Positions 39,401-64,000 of a DNA stretch of 64,000 nucleotides are shown here, piece by piece; positions within the stretch are counted from its first letter, which is position 1; each line of letters starts with the position of its first letter. The notes under the pieces were generated by a model. That model made no database searches, had not been told where the DNA came from, and worked only from the letters and a program-made list of their open reading frames with translations. The stretch comes from Caenorhabditis elegans (Eukaryota; Nematoda; Chromadorea; Rhabditida; Rhabditidae). The translations under genes and the position numbers were made by a program. Where the stretch lies: positions 7,378,001-7,442,000 of the forward strand of contig NC_003282.8 in assembly GCF_000002985.6 (NCBI RefSeq), written 5' to 3'.

Positions 39401-39909
39401 CAAACCTTCTCACTCTCCTACCCTTTCTTTACTGATTCTTACCCCACTCCTCCTCCTATTGATTCAGATCCATTTTAAACGATTTTTTAACCAGAAAAGT
39501 GGCTGACTGCTAACCAAAATCGGGTGTGTGGTGTCTCTTGGAAAGAGTCTCAGTTCAAGTTCTACCCCATCCTCCTCCTTCTCTCTATACTAACCAACCT
39601 ATGAATAGGTGCTCAATGAGATTCAATGATTCCAATAATCAAAGTTTTTAAATCTTCAGGTACGCCGACGCTCGGATTGTCGGAGCCGCTCGACGAGAAA
39701 TTGAGGAAGCATATTCACTTGGTGAACAGGAAATTGACTTGGCAGCAGACTCATTAGCTCCATTAATGCAACATGTTGGAATGCATGATATCAGAGATAT
39801 CAATGAAAACTCTCGAAGCGCACTTTTACGACCCGCCGAAAATTCATCTCGGCAGCATGATTCACGCGGAGGATCACAAGAAGATCTACTTTTAGTTACA
39901 ACTCTTTGA
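27460..39909 (+). CDS. egl-19: L-type (CaV1) voltage-gated calcium channel alpha1 subunit, 1877 aa
   Basis: 5'UTR 27460-27581. Coding exons: 27582-27588, 28131-28222, 29983-30146, 30201-30306, 30830-30969, 31023-32029, 32248-33094, 33184-33307, 33354-34756, 35032-35531, 35706-35810, 35959-36095, 36598-36702, 37858-37966, 38146-38401, 38675-38956 and 39660-39909. Four six-helix repeats each have an arginine-rich S4 (e.g. [20 protein letters not shown] in III). The selectivity glutamates are E326, E656, E1013 and E1302 (LEGW, GEDW, FEGW, GEAW), the calcium pattern. The beta-subunit AID ([14 protein letters not shown]) starts at 391. The II-III linker is very acidic. An EF-hand-like segment follows IVS6, and the calmodulin IQ motif ([14 protein letters not shown]) starts at 1508. 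The C-terminus VTTL is a PDZ ligand. It carries calcium current in muscle and neurons. Poly(A) signal 40716-40721. Confidence 0.97.
28343..28366. repeat. Perfect 11-base inverted repeat (hairpin) in egl-19 intron 2
   Basis: ATCTGTTGGAT and its exact reverse complement are separated by 2 bases. Confidence 0.7.
28504..28735. mobile_element. Possible small inverted-repeat element in egl-19 intron 2
   Basis: AATCGCATCCAAA near 28505 is matched by the inverted copy TTTGGATGCGATT near 28720-28733, and weaker inverted similarity (AGATCCTGA and TTAGGTCCT) continues inward. Only about 13 bases are exact, so this is a weak call. Confidence 0.35.
36913..36993. repeat. Short foldback repeat in egl-19 intron 13
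   Basis: The ends ATCAGGGGTGC and GCACCCCTGAT are exact inverted copies about 80 bases apart. Between them is a run of GGCAA/TTGCC words (CGGCAATTTCGGCAATTGCCG). It would fold into a long hairpin and resembles dispersed C. elegans intronic repeats. Confidence 0.7.
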
Positions 39910-41151
39910 GAACCATCATCTTCCAGAAGATTCTTCTCACCACAAAAAAAACAACAATCGTTCTCTTCCAAACTTTTTTTTTCAAAATGAAAACCTTTCC
40001 CTCACATTATATCGTACCGATTACGAGTTAGAAAAATTGAACTGAATAGGTGCCCCTCAAGAAACATATAAAATAATCTCTTCGCCTCCTCTCCCGTTTT
40101 CATCAAACCACCTCATTCAATTTGTACGAGTTTAGAATTCATCTTTTTCTTCTTTTTCCCTCAATCATCCCAACTCGAATCTTCCCTGTAGATGATCCCC
40201 CATCCCATCTTGTCTGTGTACTGGTTTTTTTTGTTTACTGTATAATTCATTTAATCTTACCAAAACCTGCTCCCATTTCAAAAATGCTCAATATCTCTGT
40301 CTAGTTGGCTGATGGATATTTGGCTCACAGAGTTCGCTTTCATAACTCAACTTGCATATTGTCCAGAAGTCCTCTAGTTATCATTTTATTCATTTTTTTC
40401 ACAAAAAACCAAATCTGATCAAAAGTGGCCTTTCTGCGATTTCACTTAGAATCGTTCATTACTCTTATTTGAAGTTTAAATGTATCTTTCTTTCCCCTTT
40501 TTCTTTCAATTAATATATATCTCTATTTTCCCATATTTCTAAGTCAAAAACTTCCTCTTCATTTTCTCATCCCTCCCATCCTTTACGCAGTATCTGCTTA
40601 TCCTTTTAATAGTTCATTTTTCTCATTTATTTTGATTTTCAACAACAATTCGTGGTGCTTTTCTTGTTTTATCAGTTATAATGACATATGACATTGTTTT
40701 AATAATATTTGTATTAATAAAAATTATAAATTCAAGAATTTTTTAATTGAGTTAAGTGAAAAATTGCGGATTTTTTACGTTCAAAATCATCCATCTTACC
40801 AAAAAAAAATCACCAAAAGTCTGCAAAAATTCACTTTTGGGGCCGCTTGACGAGCTTCTATGATAATGAAAAAATGCAATGAAATATTTTCAGATAACTT
40901 TTTTAAGTTTTTAGTTCAAAGTGCTCGTCCTACCAAATTTATGTGCTTATTGAAATCGCTTCAAATGTTTTGAAAAACTATTCACTGTTAAATTCTCATT
41001 AAAATGTTGTTACGTGTTGTTTCCTTCTGTGATTTTCTATTTTAATTTTTGAATATTTCCTAAAAAGGGATCGACACGTAGAAAAAAGATAGTATTCATT
41101 GCACCCACACTTTGTTTCATTTTACTTTTTCATCAGTAATTTTTTAAAGAA
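39910..41151. other. egl-19 3'UTR and intergenic spacer
   Basis: The probable 3'UTR runs to about 40740, with the AATAAA at 40716-40721. The following 400 bases are AT-rich with no gene, and serve as upstream sequence for the gene starting at 41152. Confidence 0.6.
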
Positions 41152-41971
41152 ATGAGCGAAACTATTGCATGGATCGAATGTCGTATTTATGACAAAAATC
41201 ACTTCACTGCTCGTTATCTGGCACATTTGGCAGATCTCTCAGGCATGCAACCAGTGACAATTGCAAAAATACTTTGTGGACTCTTATTTACCATTTTGAC
41301 TCTCACTGATCAGGTCAGTTCCACACAAAAATGTATATTCTGAGACATCATATTATATGTTTCAGGCTCATTTCTTTGCGAACTCAACTCTTATCGGAAT
41401 CCCTCTTCTCCTCATATTCGTGTATCCTGACGAAAAACCAAGCGATGAATCGTTTTTCATTTATTTTCCTATTTTTGGTGGAATAACACTTTTCGATCGT
41501 TCATTGGAGGGTATTCCGTGTTACTACGTACTGAAGCTTCTCTTCCTTTTATTTTTCTTCATGCCACCTTACACTGTGTGCCAGATAATCGCTAATGGTT
41601 TATTTATTGAAAAAGATGTTGAAAATTCGAATAAATCTCGAAGGGATTCTATTGCAAAAAGTCATTCAATGAGAACTGCAATCTCTGAGGGTCCTTCTCC
41701 AAAATGTGATGTTAGTGAATGTTTATCAAATTTTAAAATCATTTTAAGAGATTAATTTCAGGTAGCAACAGACACAACTCAAATTACATTTACCCCATCA
41801 CCATTGCCAATTCCATCTGAACCTAAAAGTTCCGATATAAAAGTGACAGTTATTGAAGAATATTACAAAGAGGAAGAACTTCTTTCTCCAAATGGATCCG
41901 TTATTGATCGAGTTATTACTGGACCATTCCGCAAAGAAACTACAAGAACTGAGAGAAAAAATCAAAAGTAA
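41152..41971 (+). CDS. TB2/DP1/HVA22 (REEP-like) membrane protein, 238 aa
   Basis: Three phase-0 exons: 41152-41313, 41366-41710 and 41762-41971 (TAA). The N-terminal third has two hydrophobic segments ending in IFVYP, followed by an acidic loop. A second hydrophobic block, GITLFDRSLEGIPCYYVLKLLFLLFFFMPP, matches the DxxLxxxPxYYxLKxxFLxxxxxP pattern of the TB2/DP1/HVA22 domain. The hydrophilic tail is Ser/Pro and charge rich. Family members sit in tubular ER membrane as hairpins, shape it and affect trafficking of receptors. The match is to the domain pattern only and is more diverged than typical REEPs, so orthology is not claimed. Poly(A) signal AATAAA is at 42056-42061, about 145 bases before the acceptor of the next gene. 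Confidence 0.68.
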
Positions 41972-42226
41972 AATTGAAATCGATCTTCTCTTTGTTTTTA
42001 ATTTTTGCATTCACCATTTCTTTCGATTTACTTATTTTCTTCAGTGATATTCCAAAATAAAGATATCCAGTTTAACAATCAATTGAGCTATCAAAACACC
42101 TTCTGATAGATAAGAAGATTTATTTTTGCGGGGAGAAAAGTCGGGATTAGGCGAGGGTGGAACCATCTATAGATATATATCAATTTTTATTTTTCTACAA
42201 TATCAGTTGACTATTTTTGCCTTAAA

Positions 42227-44514
42227 ATGCAGCGTCTAGATGATCAACTAACTTTTTCAAATTTCAAACAGAAACGAGACGTTTTAATATCAATGGTTCG
42301 TCCCACTGGCACTGCGGTATGTTCTTACTCTAACAATCAGTAAAATAACAAATTAGTACCACTAAGAAATCAATAAAAGAATATCGTTTTTTTTGTAATC
42401 AAATTTATAATCATAATTAAATTCATAATTTGATTCATAATATGGCTTAGCTCCTCAAATTTTTAAACTTCCAAAAAGTCAAAAGGCGAAATTTTTTCGT
42501 TTCAAACGTTACGATTTCAATTTTCAAATCATCATCCTGAAAAATTCAACAAAAAAGATTACGAGACAAATATGTTCAAATAATTACTTTATCGATAGAA
42601 CAGAAAACTTTTTCAAAACACATATGATTCAGTTGACACATTTCAAATCAATTTGAGTAGCCAAACCTCCAAATCCAAAAGATTACGTTTTTGTATGACA
42701 CTTCCAAGTAAGTCATTTTCGAGTCGTGACATTATCTCTGGGTTTGATAAATCATTCAGTTTTTACCTCGAAAAAGCTGAAAATCGCGATTTTCTTTCGG
42801 AAAAACAACCAGAAAATTGATAATCTGAGTGCACATAAATCCGATCAAATGGTGATAAAGAGATCCAAATCCGGCGATAAGTTAAAACCTCCCTCTCTCT
42901 TTTCATATCGCCTTCAACTAAAATTTTCTTATTTCCGCACTCTATTATATTGCTTTAAGACTAAGATATTACTTCCAACTACATATTGCTCTTCCTAAGA
43001 AACACAGTTTTTCTAAAAAATTAATAAGTGAGCTGTGTCCAGTGTTTCTCAATTCTCCAATTACTTCGGCATGGTACTTCAACTGAAGGCTTGCATTGAA
43101 CTTTTAGCGAGTATTCATTCGTTTTTCAAAAATACGATTTCTTTAGCAATGTGAACAGAATATAAAATCGAAACCCTACAATTTTCAAAAAAAAACAGTC
43201 TAATTTCAGAAAATGTTGGAAGATCTCTTGTACGAAGTACTTCCAGTCATCGGATTTGCCATAATTGCGAGCTCTGTTTTGATAATTATTGTGATGAGAA
43301 AGGAAACAAAAAATTCACTAATTTTTTGCTTATGCTTTGCAATTTCAGGTGAGAAATTAAGCATTCCGTTTATAAAATTGTAGCAAATAATTTCAGATCT
43401 TCTCTCTGGAATTGGTACATTGATCGATGGGTTTTACGGAGTTATTGTGACTATTTATGGGAATACTGTTGAAGTAAGTAGTATAGGAAATATGGCTAGT
43501 TAAGAACTTCCGATTTTCCAGGCAATATCTCCGTTTGATTGTCTTCTCCGTGCAATTAATGTCCCAATATTTTTAATAACCGACTATCTTCATGTTCTAC
43601 TCCTCGCCGCTTTTGCTATCGACCGACTGATTCAAATTATATTTCCAGTTTCATATGGAAAATTTTATTCTTATTTTATTAACTGGAAACTTTTTATTCT
43701 TCTCATTTTTGCATCTACTGGGCTTTCAGTTCAAGGATGGGTATTTCCGCTCGATGTAATTTCAAAAGAAATCAGAAAAAATGCTTGGAAAATTTAAAAT
43801 TTGCAGTCTCGATTCAACAGTTCCGTTCGTGTGATGAGCCAATGCCGTTTTGACGAAGTTGTGGGAGAAGAGTATTATCTGAAACACATTTTAACGGTAC
43901 AATGGAGTCCAATTATTTGTGTTGGAATTCTGTTTTTGAATATTGTTCTGTATTGTATCAGACAATCAAAACATAAATGGAGTTACAATTGGTCAGAAGA
44001 AGGAAAAACAACCAAACAGGTAAATTTTAAGCAGTTATTTTTGTGAAACTTAATTTTCAGTTATTCGCAACAATTTTCATCCGATGTTTTCTCTCTGGAC
44101 TATCTGTTCATGTACCACTTCTTGTAATTGCCCGTACAACGGAAGGCCACGAACTGATTGCAATTAAGGATCATATTATTCGAGTCTCCTATTGGATTTT
44201 CGTCATTATTTTTCAGCCACTGTGGCATTTTTTGATTCTCAGCTCATTTCAATCAAATGTTTATTCACTTTTTAATCGATACTCGGAGAATACTGAAAGA
44301 AAATGGCAAAGTGCAAGTGGGTGATGTCCTTTTATTTTCTTTCCACGCTTTTTCTTTTTCAGATGATCCACCAGAAGATGGAGCTACTCATTTGGATAGA
44401 CATGGATCACCCAATCCATTTGGATCTTGGTATTCAATGACTGGAAATATTACTGGAGAAGCGGGGCTTCCGGTTGGAAATGAACGATCTGTCAGCTTCT
44501 ACTATCAAGAATGA
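42227..44514 (+). CDS. Seven-transmembrane receptor (rhodopsin-like/nematode serpentine), about 386 aa
   Basis: Core exons join in phase: 43210-43348, 43397-43473, 43522-43755, 43807-44019, 44061-44316 and 44363-44514 (TGA). They give seven hydrophobic helices: TM1 near VLPVIGFAIIASSVLIII, TM3 ending in AIDRLIQIIFP (a DRY-like site), TM7 near YWIFVIIFQPLWHF, and cysteines before TM3 and in the second outer loop. Exon 42227-42316 (30 codons, ATG after the acceptor AATATCAG) splices in phase over an 893-base intron. Without it the start is the ATG at 43213 and the protein has 355 residues. The tail is long and polar. It probably acts as a chemosensory or peptide GPCR; the ligand and subfamily are unknown. 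The donor after 44316 (GTGGGT) is weak. Poly(A) signal near 44654. Confidence 0.72.
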
Positions 44515-46499
44515 ACTCATCTTTTTACTTTTATTAAAAAATATTTCTGATTTAGCATTATCTGAAACATCCGGTGTTTAAAAGCATTTCTTCCAATTTT
44601 CTAACAGCATTTATCCTGCATCTGCATTTTAACACAATTTCATGAAAATTGTAAATAAATATTTACTTATCTACTTTCCAGCAAAGTTCAATTCGTAAAA
44701 CAACATCGACTTTTTCGAAAGTAAAACCTTATGGTTCCTATATTAAATCTCCTCCCTGTGAGCTTATAAAGATTTAAAAATTTGTTTCTAAAAATGAGTT
44801 GCGTTGACGGAAGGGATAATCAAGATAGAAGTGGGCGAATCAAGAAAAAAGGAATCATATGTTTGACCTGCTTGGAGGATAATGTTTAAAGAGCAGAGCA
44901 CACGGGCTTGATAAACATACAGAAAACGAGCCGATGGATTGTGCAATGAAAAACCAGTGAAATTGAGAATGAGGTAATGGATAAATGTCAAACAAGTCAG
45001 ACAAAGTGTCTATATATTACACAATGTAAAACATTAATTTGAAAAAATGTATATTTAGGGTGGTTGAAACATGTTAAAAAATTAATTTGTTTACTGCTAG
45101 AAACAGAAACAAAAACATTTTTCAAGTTTTGTTCAAAGTATTCGCAATTTCAAATTACTTAGCCAGATCATTTTGAAATCTCAATTAGCTGAACCGGTCA
45201 TTGAAAGTTTCATCCGTTCAGTGCTCATCGCCGTTCATTTTCCCTCTCTGCCTTTTCCCAACAAAAAAAAACAAGTCGTTACATTGATTATCCTTGTCTA
45301 GGCGGGTGGTAGGTTGTGCGCAGTCTGTCTCTCACCAGCGCGGGAGCTCACCGGGAGACGCAAAAAGTTTGCTCAAGCTCTCCAAAATCCTTTGGCTTTT
45401 CATCATCGCACCACACCTTACATCGTACGCATCGCTTGAGATTCAATTATCTGTTCAGTTTTTTTTCCCAACTTCTTAAAAATCATAATTTCATCTTCTC
45501 GTCATTCTTTGCATTTTTTCTGATTTTTTGTTCTCTCGGAAGAATCAGTGAAAGGCGAACTTCCCAAGGGCGACGACAACACCTGTAAGAGGACAATAAA
45601 AAAGAAAATAGAAGCAGAAGAGAATAGAACTAACGGAGGCGATGAAGGCGACGAGCACCAGATGTTGAAAGTTTTGGTGTACACTTCGAAGAGCATTGGG
45701 ATGCTCCGATGTTTCATCCGAGGAACGAACTCTTCTCTTCAGACCTTTCTAATTTTTATTATTGATTTTCGAAATTTCCAGTTCTGATTATTTGATTCCT
45801 GTTTGAGGTTGTTAGTACTAATCAGAAACATCCAAATTTTTGAAAATTAGTTCAATTTCCTTCAGGATGAAGACATATTTGTTGTATCACACAAACGGTA
45901 ATTTTTTTTTGAAAATAAAAAAGAAAGTTTAAGTTATTGTTTTAACTTTTTAAAATTATACCGAACGACTACAGTAGAACCAAAAATTGAACAGTTTTTT
46001 GAAAGCGCAAAATATTAAACTAATGATAAAAAGTAATAACTTTTGGGTGTTTGAGCAATACCTTCGACTTTTTTAATTTTCATAAAATTTCAGTGTGGAT
46101 GATTCAGTGTGAGACAACAAATATGCCAAATCAAGTTATTTTTAAAACAGTTTTTTGAAAGAATGAACTATCGAATTTTAAAATGGAACTCAAAATGAAT
46201 GTGAATCACAAGGAGTAATTGGAGAAGCCGGGTGAACTGTATAAATTTGAGATTTTACACCAAAAAAAAATTTGAAAAAAATAAACTCGTTCAACTAATC
46301 AGATCTTCCCAAACATTCAAAATTAAAAATAAAATCAGACCAATGTTCAAATTTCACATTATTCAAACTTACTCTATTTCACCCCATACAATACTTTGTT
46401 GTCGTATACCATTCCATGGTTATTTATTTACATTCCGTTGTTATTCTCTTATCAAAACAATTGTTATTGCCTCTTCAAATGCTTTTCCCTTCTTCAGGC
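44515..46499. promoter_or_regulatory. Intergenic region upstream of unc-82
   Basis: The 3'UTR of the receptor gene is followed by AT-rich spacer. A GC-richer, promoter-like patch at about 45290-45380 has GAGACGCAA (45355-45363), close to the GAGACGCAG found near egl-19. No coding exon is supported. The segment at 45550-45700 is open in frame but has no recognisable content. Confidence 0.5.
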
Positions 46500-62826
<16,327 letters not shown>

Positions 62827-63030
62827 GTGAGTAGTTTTTTCAACTTATGAACTGAAATTCAAGGAAGTTGCTATTTAAGCTTTTCCGAGGTCTTCCGAAA
62901 ACAAGAATATAAATAGGTATTTTATATTAATGTTGTAATTGTGGTAGTACATTATTGGATGTGGCACATTTGTATTGAGCTATACTATTCAAGCTAGATT
63001 GTTTGGCACTGAACAAAAATATAAATATAA
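62827..63030. other. unc-82: unc-82 intron sequence before the Helitron
   Basis: GTGAGT donor after 62826, then about 200 bases of AT-rich intron with no feature. Confidence 0.5.
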
Positions 63031-63100
63031 CCAGCTGCTGACCGCGCCTACGGCGCGGACAACGACTGGCACCATTAAAAGTATTTGACACACATACACT

Positions 63101-63310
63101 TCCAGAATTTTCTCGATTTTTCTAGAAAGTTCTGGAACATTCCAGAATTTTCCCGATTTTTCTAGAAAGTTCTGGAACACTCCAGAATTTTCTCGATTTT
63201 TCTAGAAAGTTCTGGAACATTCCAGAATTTTCTCGATTTTTCTAGAAAGTTCTGGAACATTCCAGAATTTTTTCGAAATTTCCAGAAGATTCTAGATTTC
63301 CAGAATTTTA
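63101..63310. repeat. 40-base tandem repeat forming a heat-shock-element array
   Basis: Four copies of a 40-base unit (63101, 63141, 63181, 63221) and a decayed fifth. Each contains TTCTAGAAAGTTCTGGAA followed by CATTCCAGAATTTTC, i.e. alternating TTC and GAA at exact 5-base spacing, which is the HSF-1 binding pattern. Confidence 0.9.
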
Positions 63311-63317
63311 GAATTTT

Positions 63318-63555
63318 CAGAAAATTTAAATTTCCCGCCAAAATATTTTTCTCAGAAAATTTAAATTTCCCGCCAAAATATTTTTCACAGAAAATTTAAA
63401 TTTCCCGCCAAAATATTTTTCTCAGAAAATTTAAATTTCCCTCCAAAATATTTTTTTCAGAAAATTTAAATTTCCCTCAAAAATATTTTTTTCAGAAAAT
63501 TTAAATTTCCCGCCAAAATATTTTTCACAGAAAATTTAAATTTCCCGTCAAAATT
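63318..63555. repeat. 35-base tandem repeat with E2F-like sites
   Basis: Seven copies with period 35 (63318, 63353, 63388, 63423, 63458, 63493, 63528). Four carry TTTCCCGCCAAAA, an E2F/DP-type site; three carry variants (CTCC, CTCA, CGTC). Confidence 0.9.
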
Positions 63556-63557
63556 TT

Positions 63558-63672
63558 GGGTCTTACCACGATGGGTCTCACCACGACGGGTCTCACCACG
63601 ATGGGTCTCACCTCGATGGGTCTCACCACGATGGGTCTCACCACGATGGGTCTCGCCACGAAGATCTCGCAG
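63558..63672. repeat. 15-base tandem repeat
   Basis: GGGTCTCACCACGAT repeats seven times (starts 63558, 63573, 63588, 63603, 63618, 63633, 63648) plus a decayed end. Because 15 is a multiple of three, both strands are open in frame (e.g. MGLTT repeats); this is not evidence of coding. Confidence 0.9.
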
Positions 63673-63848
63673 CAACATTTTTTTATTTTTGATTTTTCAG
63701 AAGGTTCTAGAATAATCCAGAATTTTTTCGAATTTTCCAGAAGGTTCTAAAGCTTTTCAGAAATTCCCGGAAGGTTCTGGAACATTTCAGAATTTTCCCG
63801 AAGTTTCCAATTTCCCTTCCAAAGACAAAAACACAATTTTTCCTAAAC

Positions 63849-63905
63849 TACAGTAATCCTACCGTACTCCTACAGTACTCCTACAGTACTACTACAGTAC
63901 CCCGA
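63849..63905. repeat. 12-base tandem repeat (CTACAGTACTCC)
   Basis: Four to five imperfect units of CTACAGTACTCC/CTACAGTAC. This word is common in dispersed C. elegans repeats. Confidence 0.8.
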
Positions 63906-64000
63906 CCATATCCCACTACTAAGCCCAAACTAATATCCCTCCAACAGCCGAAAACGCCTTGCCTTTGTAAGCTATGACGTCACTTCTTAACAAACGGACA

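Larger units (their letters stand above)
63031..64000 (-). mobile_element. Non-autonomous Helitron, 3' end at 63031, extends past the window
   Basis: Read on the minus strand, the element ends in a perfect 7-bp hairpin (CCGCGCC-GTA-GGCGCGG, 63042-63058), then TCAGCAG, then CTGG followed by host T. This is the Helitron 3' signature (hairpin close to CTRR, insertion at AT). The body is made of four tandem-repeat blocks, listed separately. No Rep/helicase frame is present in the visible part. The 5' TC end is outside the window. Confidence 0.7.

Noticed and set aside
63556..63750. Reading frames through the 15-base repeat on both strands
   Set aside because: They are a by-product of a tandem unit whose length is a multiple of three, inside a transposon and an intron.

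Overview
The window is AT-rich animal DNA with short introns (often 44-60 bases), TTTCAG-type splice acceptors, compact genes and AATAAA poly(A) signals. This is nematode architecture. Three genes are recognisable as Caenorhabditis elegans loci: pitr-1 (PiT phosphate transporter), egl-19 (the L-type voltage-gated calcium channel alpha1 subunit) and unc-82 (AMPK-related kinase of the NUAK type). I therefore infer C. elegans chromosome IV. All gene models below were built by hand from splice sites and reading frame. The egl-19 model gives 1877 residues and puts G365 and A906 where I recall the published gain-of-function substitutions, which supports it.

Layout. 1-831 (+): 3' end of an SLC22-like MFS transporter. 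1.3-3.9 kb: an orphan coiled-coil exon, then a 2.2 kb foldback transposon carrying a captured gene exon. 4415-6752 (+): a PTPDC1-type tyrosine phosphatase with a candidate ciliary X-box upstream. 7080-8951 (-): a MOB3-type kinase co-activator, convergent with the phosphatase. 9-16 kb: a non-coding stretch between MOB and pitr-1 with a 0.4 kb inverted-repeat element. 16097-18726 (+): pitr-1. 18.7-27.5 kb: a long non-coding region with several GC-richer, promoter-like patches, probably the control region of egl-19. 27582-39909 (+): egl-19 in 17 exons. 41152-41971 (+): a TB2/DP1/HVA22 (REEP-like) membrane protein. 42227-44514 (+): a seven-helix receptor lying about 170 bases downstream of it. 46500 to the right edge (+): unc-82, with at least two promoters, a nested antisense gene for a small secreted cysteine peptide (55651-55889) and, in its last visible intron, a Helitron.

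The most striking non-genic signal is that Helitron (from about 63031 to the edge). It has a canonical 3' hairpin and CTGG terminus, a 40-base tandem repeat that is a nearly uninterrupted heat-shock-element array, a 35-base tandem repeat with E2F-like TTTCCCGCCAAAA sites, and two further short-period repeats. egl-19 and unc-82 are both muscle genes (excitation and myofilament organisation), but nothing in the sequence shows co-regulation beyond a shared promoter-type motif, CTGCGTCTC. I found no tRNA, rRNA, CRISPR or bacterial-type features.
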